64,000 nt of DNA from Paraburkholderia rhynchosiae. GTDB lineage: Bacteria; Pseudomonadota; Gammaproteobacteria; Burkholderiales; Burkholderiaceae. The stretch spans positions 1 through 64,000 of the forward strand of contig NZ_PNXY01000010.1 of the NCBI RefSeq assembly GCF_002879865.1, written 5' to 3'. Under the pieces are notes generated by a model. That model worked only from the letters and a program-made list of their open reading frames with translations, had not been told where the DNA came from and did no database searches. Made by a program: the position numbers and the translations under genes. Shown here one piece after another: positions 8,090 through 17,255 of the stretch. Position 1 is the first letter of the stretch; the number at the start of each line of letters is the position of its first letter.

Positions 8090-9652
8090 TCAGTGGCCGC
8101 CCGCACCCGCGGCGCCCGCGCCCGCTCCCTTGCCCGGCTTCGTCAGCCAGATCAGCGGGATGATCGCGACAAAGATCACAGCCGATATCCAGAAGATGTC
8201 GTTCAGCCCGAGCATCGACGCCTGGGCGCTGAGCGACGCTTCGAAGAAGGCCGTGGCTTTCGCCGCGCCCGCATCGAGCGTCGACTGCAAGCCGGCGATC
8301 GCGCCGGCGAAGTTCGGGTTCGTCACGCTCGTCACTTCGACGAGCCGCGCGCGATGCAGGACTGTCCGGTCGTTCCAGCCGGTGCTGACCAGTGACGTGC
8401 CCACTGCGCCCGCGAAAATGCGAGCGAAGTTGGACAGGCCCGCGGCCGCCGGAATCTTCTCCGGCGGCAGCCCCGACAGAATGATGGCTGTGAGCGGCGT
8501 GAAAAAGAGCGCGGTGGGAATGCCTTGCAGCAGGGTCGGCAGCACCAGCGTGTAGACGTCGACGTTCGTCGTGTAGTGCGAGCGCATCAGGAACACGCCG
8601 GCGAATCCGAGGAATGCAAACGTGGCGAGCACCCGCGTATCGGAGCGCGGCATGATTTTGCCCAGCACCGGCGCCAGCATCACCGAGAAGATGCCGAGCG
8701 GGGCGGTCACGAGTCCGGCATCCACCGCGCGATAACCGAGATAGCCCTGGATCCACTGCGGCAGGACTACCAGGTTCGCAAAGAAGATCGCGTACGCGAC
8801 GGAAATCGCCGCCGTGCCGCCGAGGAAATTGCGCCCCGCAAAGAGACGCAAATCGACAACCGGCTTTTCCTCGGTGAGTTCCCAGATGAGGAAGAATAGA
8901 AAGCTGACCGCCGCAACGATGGTCAACACCCAGATTACCGAAGAGTTAAACCAGTCGAGATCCTTGCCCTTGTCGAGCATGATCTGCAGCGACGACACCC
9001 ATACGACTAGCGAGAGCAACCCTACCTTGTCGATCGGCAGCTTGCGCGCCGGCGTTTCGCGGTCCCGGTAAATCGCCCAGATCGCACCCGCGGCGAAGAG
9101 GCCGACCGGCACGTTGATATAGAAGATCCACGACCAGCTATAGCTGTCGGTGATCCAGCCGCCCAGCGCAGGACCTGCAATCGGCCCGACCGTCGCGGTC
9201 ATCGCCCATAGCGACAGCGCGCCCGAGCTTTTCTCCTTTGGAAACGACGCCAGCAGCAGCGCCTGCGACAGCGGCACGAGCGGCCCCGCCACCGCGCCCT
9301 GCACGATCCGGGCGGCGAGCAACACCGGCAGATTCGGAGCGAGTCCGCAGGCCGCGGACGACAGCACGAACAGCAGGATCGCCCAGACGAACAGCCTGAC
9401 CTGGCCGACCCGCTGCGTGAGCCAGCCGGTCAGCGGAATCGACACCGCGTTCGCCGCGGCGAACAGCGTGATGACCCAGGTGCCTTCGTCGACCGACACG
9501 CCGAGGTTGCCGGAGAGCGTTGGAATCGCGACGTTGGCAATCGACGAATCAAGCACGTTCATGAATGTGGCAAGCGCGACGGCGAACGTGCCGAGTACGA
9601 ACTTGCCGCCGGTCAATGGCTTCGGGGCGCTGAGGTTGTTCTGTGGGTCCAT
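8090..9652 (-). CDS. DHA2-family (EmrB-like) 14-TM drug:H+ antiporter
   Basis: The protein has 520 residues with about fourteen membrane segments. Family motifs visible are LDSSIANVAIPTL in helix 1 (motif D1), GWLTQRVGQVRLF (motif A), ARIVQGAVAGPLVPLSQ (motif B), and GPIAGPALGGWITDSYSWSWIFYINVPVG (motif C and the following EmrB signature). It is the energised inner-membrane part of the tripartite pump and the first gene of the three. The order transporter, outer-membrane factor, adaptor differs from the E. coli emrAB order but is seen in Burkholderia-type operons. No MarR or LysR repressor gene is directly attached. Confidence 0.92.
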   Translation of the reverse strand: MDPQNNLSAPKPLTGGKFVLGTFAVALATFMNVLDSSIANVAIPTLSGNLGVSVDEGTWVITLFAAANAVSIPLTGWLTQRVGQVRLFVWAILLFVLSSAACGLAPNLPVLLAARIVQGAVAGPLVPLSQALLLASFPKEKSSGALSLWAMTATVGPIAGPALGGWITDSYSWSWIFYINVPVGLFAAGAIWAIYRDRETPARKLPIDKVGLLSLVVWVSSLQIMLDKGKDLDWFNSSVIWVLTIVAAVSFLFFLIWELTEEKPVVDLRLFAGRNFLGGTAAISVAYAIFFANLVVLPQWIQGYLGYRAVDAGLVTAPLGIFSVMLAPVLGKIMPRSDTRVLATFAFLGFAGVFLMRSHYTTNVDVYTLVLPTLLQGIPTALFFTPLTAIILSGLPPEKIPAAAGLSNFARIFAGAVGTSLVSTGWNDRTVLHRARLVEVTSVTNPNFAGAIAGLQSTLDAGAAKATAFFEASLSAQASMLGLNDIFWISAVIFVAIIPLIWLTKPGKGAGAGAAGAGGH

Positions 9653-9741
9653 GTCAATTCCATACGGATGACTAAATAATCTCGTTTGCTACTGAGCGAA
9701 CCGTATCGGGGTCGATCGGCAACATCAGGAAGCGCAGCTCC

Positions 9742-10266
9742 TCAAGAACGCGCCACGACCAGCCGCGGTAGCCTCCTGGCATCCCGGTGAGGCCGCTTTG
9801 CGCGTTCATGCAAACCGCGCATCTCCCTCGCGAGTGCAAACAGCGTCCTGAGGCCTGTCCATGGATTCGTCAAGCATCGGCGTACCTGCTCACTGCGCCC
9901 GACGCCCAGCAGGCACCATGTGCAGAAGTGTTCGCAGTTATTGGTCAGGAGCCGATACTGGTCTTCGCCCAGCCGGGACTTGGCCCTCTCTACTGCGGCT
10001 GCTCCGGTATAAATGGCATGTCGCTCAGCCTGGAGTTTGATCGCTCTGCCTGCCGCAAAGCCATGCAACGAAACGTATTCAATGGGCCGCCGCACGTCCG
10101 AATGATGAAAGCCCCCATAGTGAATAACCTGTCTATTTCCCGCGTAAATTCCGTGGTGTGTATAGCCTTCCCGCTCGCTGACAAGATGGGCACCAACTTC
10201 GATAGTGATTTCTGCGCCGACCCATTCCGGTGAAGCTGCGAGCCCATCAATATCCTGAGTTTCCAT
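9742..10266 (-). CDS. LRAT-domain protein (permuted papain-fold acyltransferase/hydrolase-like)
   Basis: The protein has 174 residues. GAHLVSEREGYTHHGIYAGN (H37/H38), then VIHYGG, and later LLTNNCEHFCTWCLLG (Cys111 in NCEHF) reproduce the His-His-Cys layout of the LRAT/H-rev107 branch of the NlpC/P60 superfamily. Members transfer acyl groups from phospholipids or cleave amide bonds; the bacterial members are poorly characterised. There is no signal peptide, so it is probably cytosolic or membrane-associated through its basic C-terminal tail. It lies upstream of, and on the same strand as, the efflux operon, with 89 bases between. GGTGG gives a weak ribosome site. Confidence 0.75.
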   Translation of the reverse strand: METQDIDGLAASPEWVGAEITIEVGAHLVSEREGYTHHGIYAGNRQVIHYGGFHHSDVRRPIEYVSLHGFAAGRAIKLQAERHAIYTGAAAVERAKSRLGEDQYRLLTNNCEHFCTWCLLGVGRSEQVRRCLTNPWTGLRTLFALAREMRGLHERAKRPHRDARRLPRLVVARS

Positions 10267-10421
10267 GGCGAGCCACCAATGTCATACCCGCGATAAGCCG
10301 AGTACTGCTTGCGGAAGGCAAAGCAGGTCCTTCCGGGGAAAATCTCCTCGGGAAAGGGACTACTGCTTTCCGTCGACATGCCGCGCGGGAAGATCGCGAT
10401 CCGGGAGGCGGATATCAGACT

Positions 10422-10523
10422 TCAGAGAATGCCGCTGAACGACACGGCAATTGCAAGCCCGACATTAACTGCGGATAGCATGATCCAGCCTACGAACAGC
10501 AACAGAGGTCCGAGACGAAACAT
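10422..10523 (-). CDS. Small single-pass membrane protein (33 residues)
   Basis: The ATG at 10523 follows GGAGGAGGG at a short spacing, an unusually strong ribosome site for an otherwise unremarkable ORF. The product is almost entirely one hydrophobic helix (LGPLLLFVGWIMLSAVNVGLAIAVSF). Function is unknown. The strong start signal argues that it is translated. A longer in-frame start at 10685 exists but would add a low-complexity N-terminus. Confidence 0.55.
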   Translation of the reverse strand: MFRLGPLLLFVGWIMLSAVNVGLAIAVSFSGIL

Positions 10524-10710
10524 GATGCCCTCCTCCAACGGACTCAACGACTTGTCAACCCGGTGGAGTCGACGGCGTTGTGATGTCGGAATGGTAGGTG
10601 CCGGGGGTCTGCCGCAGTAGATACGCATCGGAACACTCACCGTTTCCACGCCCGCACCAATAGGTGCGGCCGCGGTAGTGTTCACGAGGTCAAACGCGAG
10701 GTGAATAGCT

Positions 10711-11739
10711 TCACGCGTGAATATCGCTTTGCGGATGGTCCGTATAAAAATCCGGCAGGCAAAGCAGATTGAGCGCGCGGATCTCGTCCGTCATGAAATC
10801 GACGAACACCCGAATGCGCGATGGCAAATGTTGCCGGCTCAGGTAGCAGATATAGTGGCCGCGATCGTCCGGCGCATACCGCCTTAAACCCATGACGAGT
10901 TCATTGCGAGCAATGTGCTCGCATACCTGATAGCCGGCCATCTGCGCAATGCCCCGGCCTTGCAGCACCGCATTCAGGACCAGGTCGGCGTCGTTGAATG
11001 TGCGACGGGCCGTCGGCAGGTACTTGCGCACCCGGCCATCGACCTTGAACTCCCATTCGCACACGCGGCCATTGAAGGAGCGGAAGTTGATGCATTCATG
11101 CTGGCACAACTCTTCGAGCGAATTCGGCAGGCTGTGCGCTTGCACGTAGGACGGTGCAGCGCAAAGCGCCATCTGCATCGGAATCAGCTGCTTGGCGATG
11201 ATGCTGGAGTCCTCGATGCGCCCATCGCGAAACGCCACGTCGATCTGATCGGAGACAAAGTCCGTCGGGCAATCATTGAGCAGCAGCTCGACCGAGATCT
11301 CGGGGTAGGCCTCGATGAACCTTTCCAGCAGCGGCTCCACTACCTTCCTGCCGAAGCCCACCGTCGAACTGATGCGGACGAGGCCGCTTGGCGGGCCCTC
11401 GCGAAGCTCGAGCATGTCGTTCATCGCCTCGACGATGCGGGTCACGCCCTGATTGCAGTTCTCGAAGAACCTCTCGCCTTCCAGCGTCAGATGGGTTGTT
11501 CTTGTAGTTCTGAGAAACAGGCGGGTGCTCAACTGCGTTTCGAGCTTCTGAACATTTCGACAGACAGCCGAACGCCCGATCCCCAATCGTTCACCGGCTT
11601 TGGCGAAGCTTCCCTCCGTGGCCACCGCCATGAACGCGATAATTCCCGTGTAGCTCGTCGCGAAACAGTTAGACAAATCGTCAGTACGATTTGGCAGGCC
11701 AACACGAAAACCATGCTGCGATGTATCCGATTGATCCAT
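10711..11739 (-). CDS. LysR-family transcriptional regulator, divergent from ohr-like gene
   Basis: The start at 11739 has GGAG seven bases upstream; the ATG at 11751 has none. The 342-residue protein has an N-terminal winged HTH (FMAVATEGSFAKAGERLGIGRSAVCRNVQKLE, then LFLRTTRTTHLTLEGERF) and a LysR effector domain (GLVRISSTVGFGRKVVEPLLERF, DIRVAFRDG-like DQIDVAFRDG). It resembles the subfamily that controls neighbouring oxidoreductase genes. Being divergent from an Ohr/OsmC gene across 270 bases that hold two copies of the palindrome ACGATCGT, it probably regulates that gene and itself. Confidence 0.88.
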   Translation of the reverse strand: MDQSDTSQHGFRVGLPNRTDDLSNCFATSYTGIIAFMAVATEGSFAKAGERLGIGRSAVCRNVQKLETQLSTRLFLRTTRTTHLTLEGERFFENCNQGVTRIVEAMNDMLELREGPPSGLVRISSTVGFGRKVVEPLLERFIEAYPEISVELLLNDCPTDFVSDQIDVAFRDGRIEDSSIIAKQLIPMQMALCAAPSYVQAHSLPNSLEELCQHECINFRSFNGRVCEWEFKVDGRVRKYLPTARRTFNDADLVLNAVLQGRGIAQMAGYQVCEHIARNELVMGLRRYAPDDRGHYICYLSRQHLPSRIRVFVDFMTDEIRALNLLCLPDFYTDHPQSDIHA

Positions 11740-11872
11740 TGCTGGCTCCATCTGGATTGGTGCCGAACTGGAAACACCATGAGTCCGTGGGCGACTCTAC
11801 CGTCACAATCTGCGCTCATCTAGCATTAAGGCGGCGGTGCCCGTAGTCTACCCAGAAATCCGGGCGCAAGAT

Positions 11873-11969
11873 GACGATCGTCGTTACAGGCGGCTGCTTT
11901 CGGGCAAAAATCGCGCGGAAAAGACCCCGCGGCAAAAGTTAGGGACGCCGGCATTCCCTAACGATCGTT
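11873..11969. promoter_or_regulatory. Paired palindromes in the lysR-ohr divergent promoter region
   Basis: GACGATCGTC at 11873-11882 and AACGATCGTT at 11960-11969 are perfect 10-base palindromes sharing the core ACGATCGT, spaced 87 bases centre to centre in the only intergenic space between the LysR gene and the Ohr-like gene. Two similar sites on about the same helix face would suit a tetrameric LysR regulator. Function is inferred from position and symmetry only. Confidence 0.45.
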
Positions 11970-12011
11970 CGTTTTACGCCGAACGCGCGTCACTGAAATC
12001 GAGAATGCGTC

Positions 12012-12512
12012 ATGGACAACGAAAAGCTGCAGCCTCCCCCGCTTTCCCTCCTCGACAGATATCGGGGCCGCGATTTTCACCCGCTGTATACGACGACGGT
12101 CACCGTTTGCGGAGGCGAGACAGGACATGGCCGCGCGTCCGGCGTGGCCCGTTCAGATGACGGCAATCTTGATGTGGAGCTGCGGCTGCCCACGGAATTC
12201 GGAGGACCCGGTAACGGGACCAATCCCGAGCAGTTGTTCGCCGCGGGCTTTGCCGCGTGCTTTCACGGGGCGCTGAACCTGCTCGGCAAACGCGCCGCGC
12301 TGGAAGTAAACAATACCGTTGTGGAAGTGCAGGTTGCCTTTGGCCGCGACCCCATGGACGGAGGCTATGCGCTTGTCATCGATCTGCGGGTCCGAATGCC
12401 GGGTGTGGAGCGACGCGTGGCCGAAGAACTGGTTCGAAATGCCGAGCGCCTGTGCCCGTATGCAAAGATGGCCCGACAAGGGACCGTCAATATCGTGACC
12501 GTCGTCGACTGA
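12012..12512 (+). CDS. Ohr/OsmC-family organic hydroperoxide reductase
   Basis: The protein has 166 residues. The two reactive cysteines of the family are present: Cys83 in AACFHGAL and Cys148 in LCPYAKMAR. The conserved NPEQLFAAG segment and an Arg near residue 41 are also seen. Ohr proteins reduce fatty-acid and other organic hydroperoxides with lipoyl cofactor in the cytosol. An N-terminal extension of about 20 residues makes it longer than the usual 140. A LysR gene rather than the usual MarR-type OhrR is divergent to it, so control may be unlike the classic OhrR system. Confidence 0.88.
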   Translation: MDNEKLQPPPLSLLDRYRGRDFHPLYTTTVTVCGGETGHGRASGVARSDDGNLDVELRLPTEFGGPGNGTNPEQLFAAGFAACFHGALNLLGKRAALEVNNTVVEVQVAFGRDPMDGGYALVIDLRVRMPGVERRVAEELVRNAERLCPYAKMARQGTVNIVTVVD

Positions 12513-12955
12513 TGCCACGTGTGTCTTTTCAGGTGTACACGTCGGGTACTCGACTTCCGATTGGCGCCATAGAGACAACACCGTGACCGTGACTCTTGTG
12601 CCGCATCGGTTTCAACAAATGCTTCGCTGCTCACAGGCAGCCTGATCCCGCATCCTCCAACCGGGGAAGAGCGGCTCCTCCGTTTTGTCAACACGCCGGC
12701 AACTTTGATTGTCGTTGCCGGGACAACACTGTGCGGTCCTTCGCGAGGCTACTGCCGCTCGAGGATCGCGTCTACGATCTTTCCTGACGGTGGCCACAAG
12801 CTGCCCGTGGCGAGCCAGCAAATACCACACCGTTAGCATCATCCGAAAGCGCGCAGCAGTCTTCATTGCTCCATGCGAACGCATGTCATTGGTCGTGACA
12901 GAAAAGCTGTTGCGATGCGTGCTACGCAGCACTTCAACCAAGCGAGGAACGATCC
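12513..12955. other. Intergenic stretch before the acetoacetate decarboxylase operon
   Basis: About 440 bases hold no convincing gene, repeat or RNA. A weak inverted repeat ACGTGT...ACACGT lies just after the ohr-like stop (about 12517-12542). The promoter of the following operon is presumably here but could not be placed. Confidence 0.4.
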
Positions 12956-13735
12956 GTGACAGAAGAAGATATCCACAAGAACGCCTTTGCGATGCCCGTA
13001 CACAATCCTGCGTATCCGCGTCCGCCTTTTCGTTTCATCAATCGGGAGTACTTCATCATCTCGTACGAGACGGACATGGACGCGCTCAAGGCCGTCGTTC
13101 CGGAACCGCTAAAGGTCAATAAGGCTGTGGTTCATTACGAGTTTATCCGCATGCCCGATTCGTCGGGGTTCGGCGATTACACGGAAAGCGGTCAGGTGAT
13201 CTCCGTCCTCGATGAAGATGGCAACCGAGCCAACTTCACGCATGCGATGTATCTGGACGACGAAGGCCCGATCGCCGGCGGTCGGGAAATCTGGGGATTT
13301 CCGAAGAAGCTCGCCTCGCCGCGACTCTGCGTCGATGGCAAGGATACGCTGCTCGGCACGCTCGACTACGGGACGCAGCGCATCGCCACTGGAACGATGG
13401 GCTACAAATATCGCGCAGTCGATACGTCGGTCGAGCGCCGCAAGCTCGCCGACACACCGAACTATCTGCTCAAGGTCATTCCTCACGTCGATGGTTCGGT
13501 GCGCATTTGCGAGCTGGTGCGCTTCTTCTTGCGCGAAGTCGAGGTAATCGGCGCGTGGGAAGGCCCCGCAGCGCTCGAGCTGCATCCGCACGCACTCGCA
13601 TCGGTCGCCGATCTGCCCGTTCGCAAGGTAATCGGCGCACGCCACCTCATTGCAAATCTCACACTCGATGTCGGCGAAGTGGCTTATGACTATCTCGCGC
13701 CCGCCGAGTCGATGAAACTCGCAGTCAACCAGTAA
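12956..13735 (+). CDS. adc: Acetoacetate decarboxylase
   Basis: The start is GTG at 12956, with GAGGAA a few bases upstream. The 259-residue protein matches the family length. Catalysis goes through a Schiff base between acetoacetate and a lysine; here the segment [13 protein letters not shown] places it at Lys117, with Arg30 and the usual Glu residues in the surrounding pocket motifs. It converts acetoacetate to acetone and CO2 in the cytosol. It is followed 17 bases later by a 3-hydroxybutyrate dehydrogenase and then a patatin, so it belongs to ketone-body or polyhydroxybutyrate turnover. Confidence 0.92.
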   Translation: MTEEDIHKNAFAMPVHNPAYPRPPFRFINREYFIISYETDMDALKAVVPEPLKVNKAVVHYEFIRMPDSSGFGDYTESGQVISVLDEDGNRANFTHAMYLDDEGPIAGGREIWGFPKKLASPRLCVDGKDTLLGTLDYGTQRIATGTMGYKYRAVDTSVERRKLADTPNYLLKVIPHVDGSVRICELVRFFLREVEVIGAWEGPAALELHPHALASVADLPVRKVIGARHLIANLTLDVGEVAYDYLAPAESMKLAVNQ

Positions 13736-13752
13736 GCTTCCGCGGAGGATTT

Positions 13753-14535
13753 ATGGCTATGAATGACAAGGTCGCGCTCGTTACAGGCGCAGCAAGCGGT
13801 ATCGGTGAGCAGTGCGCGTGCAAGCTCGCGGCAGACGGCGCAACGGTCGTGATCGCAGACTTGAATCTCTCGAACGCTCAAAAGGTCGCTGAAGATATCG
13901 TTGCGAACGGCGGAAAAGCCATCGCCGTCGCCATGGACGTAACCAGCGAAGAAGCGGTCAATGCGGGCGTTGCCGAAACGGTGAGCCGGCTGGGCGGACT
14001 CGACGTCCTCGTGTCGAACGCCGGCATCCAGATCGTCAACCGGATTGAAGACTACGCATTTGCCGACTGGAAAAAAATGCTGGCCATTCATCTCGATGGT
14101 GCATTCCTCACGACCAAAGCCGCCGTCAGACACATGTACGCGTCCAACAAAGGTGGCGCGGTGATTTACATGGGCTCGGTACACTCGCACGAGGCATCGC
14201 AGCTCAAGTCGGCCTATGTCACCGCTAAACATGGGCTGCTCGGTCTCGCACGTGTCGTTGCGAAAGAGGGAGGCCCGCGTGGGGTGCGCGCGAATGTCGT
14301 GTGCCCGGGGTTCGTCAGAACGCCGCTCGTCGACAAGCAGATCCCCGAGCAGGCGAAAGCGCTGGGCATCTCCGAGCAGCAAGTTGTGAAGGAAGTGATG
14401 CTGAGGGAGACCGTCGACGGCGAATTTACAACGCTGGCTGATGTCGCCAACACCGTTGCATTCCTCGCCGCCTTTGAGTCGAACGCGCTCACCGGACAAT
14501 CTATCGTGGTCAGCCACGGCTGGTTCATGCAGTAA
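13753..14535 (+). CDS. bdhA: 3-hydroxybutyrate dehydrogenase (SDR family)
   Basis: The protein has 260 residues. The Rossmann motif TGAASGIG (residues 11-18), NAGIQ, the Ser of [11 protein letters not shown] and the Tyr-Lys pair of YVTAKHG are all present, and [18 protein letters not shown] is typical of D-3-hydroxybutyrate dehydrogenases. The C-terminal [20 protein letters not shown] is also family-like. GGAGGA precedes the ATG. It oxidises 3-hydroxybutyrate to acetoacetate with NAD+, feeding the upstream decarboxylase or CoA transfer. It is the middle gene of a tight three-gene operon. Confidence 0.93.
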   Translation: MAMNDKVALVTGAASGIGEQCACKLAADGATVVIADLNLSNAQKVAEDIVANGGKAIAVAMDVTSEEAVNAGVAETVSRLGGLDVLVSNAGIQIVNRIEDYAFADWKKMLAIHLDGAFLTTKAAVRHMYASNKGGAVIYMGSVHSHEASQLKSAYVTAKHGLLGLARVVAKEGGPRGVRANVVCPGFVRTPLVDKQIPEQAKALGISEQQVVKEVMLRETVDGEFTTLADVANTVAFLAAFESNALTGQSIVVSHGWFMQ

Positions 14536-14545
14536 GGAGACGAAA

Positions 14546-15817
14546 ATGTATGCGAACCAGCGTAACAGGCTGCAGCAACCGCACCACCTGAAGCTACCTC
14601 CTTATAACGAAATCGGACTCGTGCTCCAGGGAGGCGGGGCACTAGGCTCATACCAGGCTGGCGTCTATGAAGGCCTCGCCGAAGTCGGTATCGAACCGAC
14701 CCGGATATCCGGGGTATCCATCGGTGCACTGAACACTGCGGTCATTGCCGGCAATGCACCATCGGATCGAGTGGAGGCCTTGCGCGGCTTCTGGAGCACC
14801 ATCAGCCAACCCGCGGATGTCTTCTCGCACGTTGGCGCGAACATCCCCGCATGGCTGGGGTGTGAAGACGTGGGGCGCAAGTGGTTAGGCGTCTGGGCTG
14901 CAACGCGGACTCTGCTGGAAGGTCAGCAGGGGTTCTTTTCTCCACGCATGCATGCGTCTTTCGCAGGGCTCGGCAGAAAGCGTCCAGATCAGGTCAGTCA
15001 TTACGACACCTCGGCATTGCGTGAAACGCTTTTGAAGTACGCAAACTTCGATCGCATCAATGACGGGAACATTCGCGTGTCCGTTGGGGCGGTCAACGTG
15101 CGAACGGGCAATCTCGTCTATTTCGACAATTCGACAATGCGTCTGGCGCCGGAGCATTTCATTGCGTCCGGCGCGCTACCGCCGGGTTTTCCGGCCGTCG
15201 AGATCGATGGAGAGTTCTACTGGGACGGGGGGCTTGTTTCCAACACCCCACTCACGGAGATCATCCGAGAAAGTCAGCATAAGGACACGCTCGTTTTTCA
15301 GGTGGATTTGTGGAGCTCGCGAGGCAAGCTGCCAGGCGACTTTCTGGACGTCAGCGAGCGCACCAAAGATATTCAGTATTCGAGCCGCACGCGAGCGATC
15401 ACTGCGTTCATGTCCCAGAACCAGAAGTATGCGCAGATGATCAAGGCGCTGCTTGAGCACATTCCGGAGAACGTACGGCTCGCCCATCCGTTGATCCGGG
15501 AAGCGCAGAAAACGGCGGATGGCAGTGCCGTGAATGTCGTACATCTGATCTACAAGAACAAGTCGTTCGAAGGGCACTACAAGGACTATGAATTCAGCAA
15601 CAATACGATGCGCGAGCATTGGGCGAGCGGTCTTGAGGATATTCGCCGTTCGTTAGGACACCCCGAGTGGTTCGACATTCCCAGTCGCGAAATCGGCTTT
15701 GTCACGCGGGACGTACATCGCTATCGGCCGGAGGTCAACGAAACCGTTGACACGATCAAGGAAGCTTTGCCGCAAACCAAACGCTCGCCCGAGGAAAAAC
15801 TGTCAAGCGTGAAATAG
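14546..15817 (+). CDS. Patatin-like phospholipase with C-terminal DUF3734-type region
   Basis: The ATG at 14546 follows AAGGAG and gives 423 residues. The patatin signature is intact: oxyanion loop QGGGALGSYQAG (about residues 28-39), nucleophile Ser58 in GVSIG, and the Asp of the dyad at Asp227 in YWDGGL. The second half carries YSSRTRAITAFM and HLIYKNKSFEGHYKDYEFS, seen in patatins with DUF3734. It would hydrolyse acyl esters. It starts 10 bases after bdhA, and this linkage recurs in beta-proteobacteria, suggesting a part in polyhydroxybutyrate granule or membrane-lipid turnover; the exact substrate is unknown. Confidence 0.88.
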   Translation: MYANQRNRLQQPHHLKLPPYNEIGLVLQGGGALGSYQAGVYEGLAEVGIEPTRISGVSIGALNTAVIAGNAPSDRVEALRGFWSTISQPADVFSHVGANIPAWLGCEDVGRKWLGVWAATRTLLEGQQGFFSPRMHASFAGLGRKRPDQVSHYDTSALRETLLKYANFDRINDGNIRVSVGAVNVRTGNLVYFDNSTMRLAPEHFIASGALPPGFPAVEIDGEFYWDGGLVSNTPLTEIIRESQHKDTLVFQVDLWSSRGKLPGDFLDVSERTKDIQYSSRTRAITAFMSQNQKYAQMIKALLEHIPENVRLAHPLIREAQKTADGSAVNVVHLIYKNKSFEGHYKDYEFSNNTMREHWASGLEDIRRSLGHPEWFDIPSREIGFVTRDVHRYRPEVNETVDTIKEALPQTKRSPEEKLSSVK

Positions 15818-15909
15818 CGGACATCGAGTTCCACCGCGGGCCATTCCATTTTGGCTCGTCAAAGAACGATGAATCAAACATCGTGCCTCGACTGCAACAT
15901 GACGCGGCG

Positions 15910-16095
15910 TCACTGCCAAGCGGGGGTATGCGCCGCAAAAGCAGGATCAAAGCGCTTCTTGAACGCCGGGGAGTGTGACGCATCGGGAACCCGCGCTATT
16001 GGTAGCCACTCCTGAAGTATGCATTTCCCCATGCTGTTGACCCGGTGAATCTCCTCGGGATCGGTGACGAGCCACAAGCTCGCCACCGTGCCCCT
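15910..16095 (-). pseudogene. Possible remnant of a GyrI-like/AraC effector-binding domain
   Basis: Between the patatin and Tim44-like genes, about 360 bases have no intact gene. The minus-strand frame from about 16095 to 15910 reads VASLWLVTDPEEIHRV, then LQEWLPIARVPDASHSPAFK. The pattern (short strand, EEIH helix, EWLP, then a proline-rich stretch and a final strand) recalls the end of GyrI-like effector domains. No start codon or upstream domain goes with it, so if real it is a fossil. The likeness is weak. Confidence 0.25.
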
Positions 16096-16183
16096 CGGGA
16101 AATACGAACATGTCCGTAGAGCTGGCGTCGCAAACCAGGTCAAGAACGCGAGCAACAGCCCGCTCATTCGCGCCCTGCCCCCG

Positions 16184-17164
16184 TTAGCGCTCCAACTGCT
16201 GAATGCCGGCGAGTCGCCACGCCTCGTCGCCCTGCGTGCCCCGGACGATGTTCCATACCTCCACGAACGGCTGCGCGGTCGCGGCGCCGTCTTCCCGCAT
16301 TTGACCGTAAAAGCGCACGCTAACCAGCGTCTCACTTGCATTGCTTTGCACGCCCAGCACTTCGGCATTGAGTTGCGGTACCTCTGTACTGTTCGGCTCG
16401 CTGCCCCGGTTTTCCAGATCGCGCTTGATTTGCGCGAACATCTCCGGCGTGGTCAACTCGAACAGGTCACCCTGATCGTTGCGATCCCATGCGCTTTGAA
16501 GACGCATGAACATGGTTTTCGCCGATGCCATCAACTCAGGCTGATCGAGTCCGAACGATTGCCCGGCCGCTGCAGTTACCGCCGTTCCCGCGCCCGCTGC
16601 TCCGGCGGAATTGGTCGCGGTGCGCTGCGTTCCGAAAAAATTCGTGTCGGGCCGCGCGTGGCCGGACTGATGCTGGAGCGGCGAGCCGTTGGTATGCGCT
16701 CTATTCGTCGCGCCGTGTCCATAAGCCAGATCCGGACGACGCCGATTGGCGATGAAGCGGAACAGCATCACGCCGGCAAACACGACCAGGCCGATCAGCA
16801 ACGCATTCGACAGCATTTGCGCGAGCCCCGCGCCCAGGCCGAGTGACGACAGCAACGCGGCAATGCCGAAGCCGGCGGCAAGGCCAGCCAGCGGACCTAG
16901 CCAACGGTTGCGCGCCGGTGCGGCGGCAGGCGCGTGCGCGGCCTGCTGCGCTGGTTGAGCTTGCTGGCTGCGTTGCGCCGGAGCGGACGGCGACGCCATC
17001 TGCGACTGACGCCCCATGCTTTGACCTCCGCCCACGCGCTTCGCTTCGGCGTCGTTGCTTGCGAGCGCGCCTAGGGCGAGTACGCCCGCGAGACCGAGCG
17101 CCACGGTCCCGCGCGTCAGCTTACTGGTGACGCGGCGTAATTGATCGATGGTTTGCCTATACAT
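16184..17164 (-). CDS. Tim44-like domain membrane protein
   Basis: The ATG at 17164 follows GAGAGG. The 326-residue protein has a signal or anchor segment at about 18-35, a Gln/Ala-rich linker (roughly 45-85), hydrophobic segments at about 88-110 and 115-133, and a C-terminal Tim44/MBA1-type domain (about 200-326: LMASAKTMFMRLQSAWDRNDQGDLFELTTPEMFAQIKRDL). The same layout is found in TimA-like proteins of alpha- and beta-proteobacteria; the domain is also used by Tim44 and MRPL45 to contact membranes. Its role in this lineage is not known. It is followed on the other side by a CBS-domain gene on the same strand. Confidence 0.85.
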   Translation of the reverse strand: MYRQTIDQLRRVTSKLTRGTVALGLAGVLALGALASNDAEAKRVGGGQSMGRQSQMASPSAPAQRSQQAQPAQQAAHAPAAAPARNRWLGPLAGLAAGFGIAALLSSLGLGAGLAQMLSNALLIGLVVFAGVMLFRFIANRRRPDLAYGHGATNRAHTNGSPLQHQSGHARPDTNFFGTQRTATNSAGAAGAGTAVTAAAGQSFGLDQPELMASAKTMFMRLQSAWDRNDQGDLFELTTPEMFAQIKRDLENRGSEPNSTEVPQLNAEVLGVQSNASETLVSVRFYGQMREDGAATAQPFVEVWNIVRGTQGDEAWRLAGIQQLER

Positions 17165-17255
17165 AAAAAGCCTCTCTTGATAAGTCGGGGACCGTCCGCG
17201 TTGCGCGTCATGCTTGTCGCGAGGCAACTTACGGACAGTAATAATTTTCGGGTCG

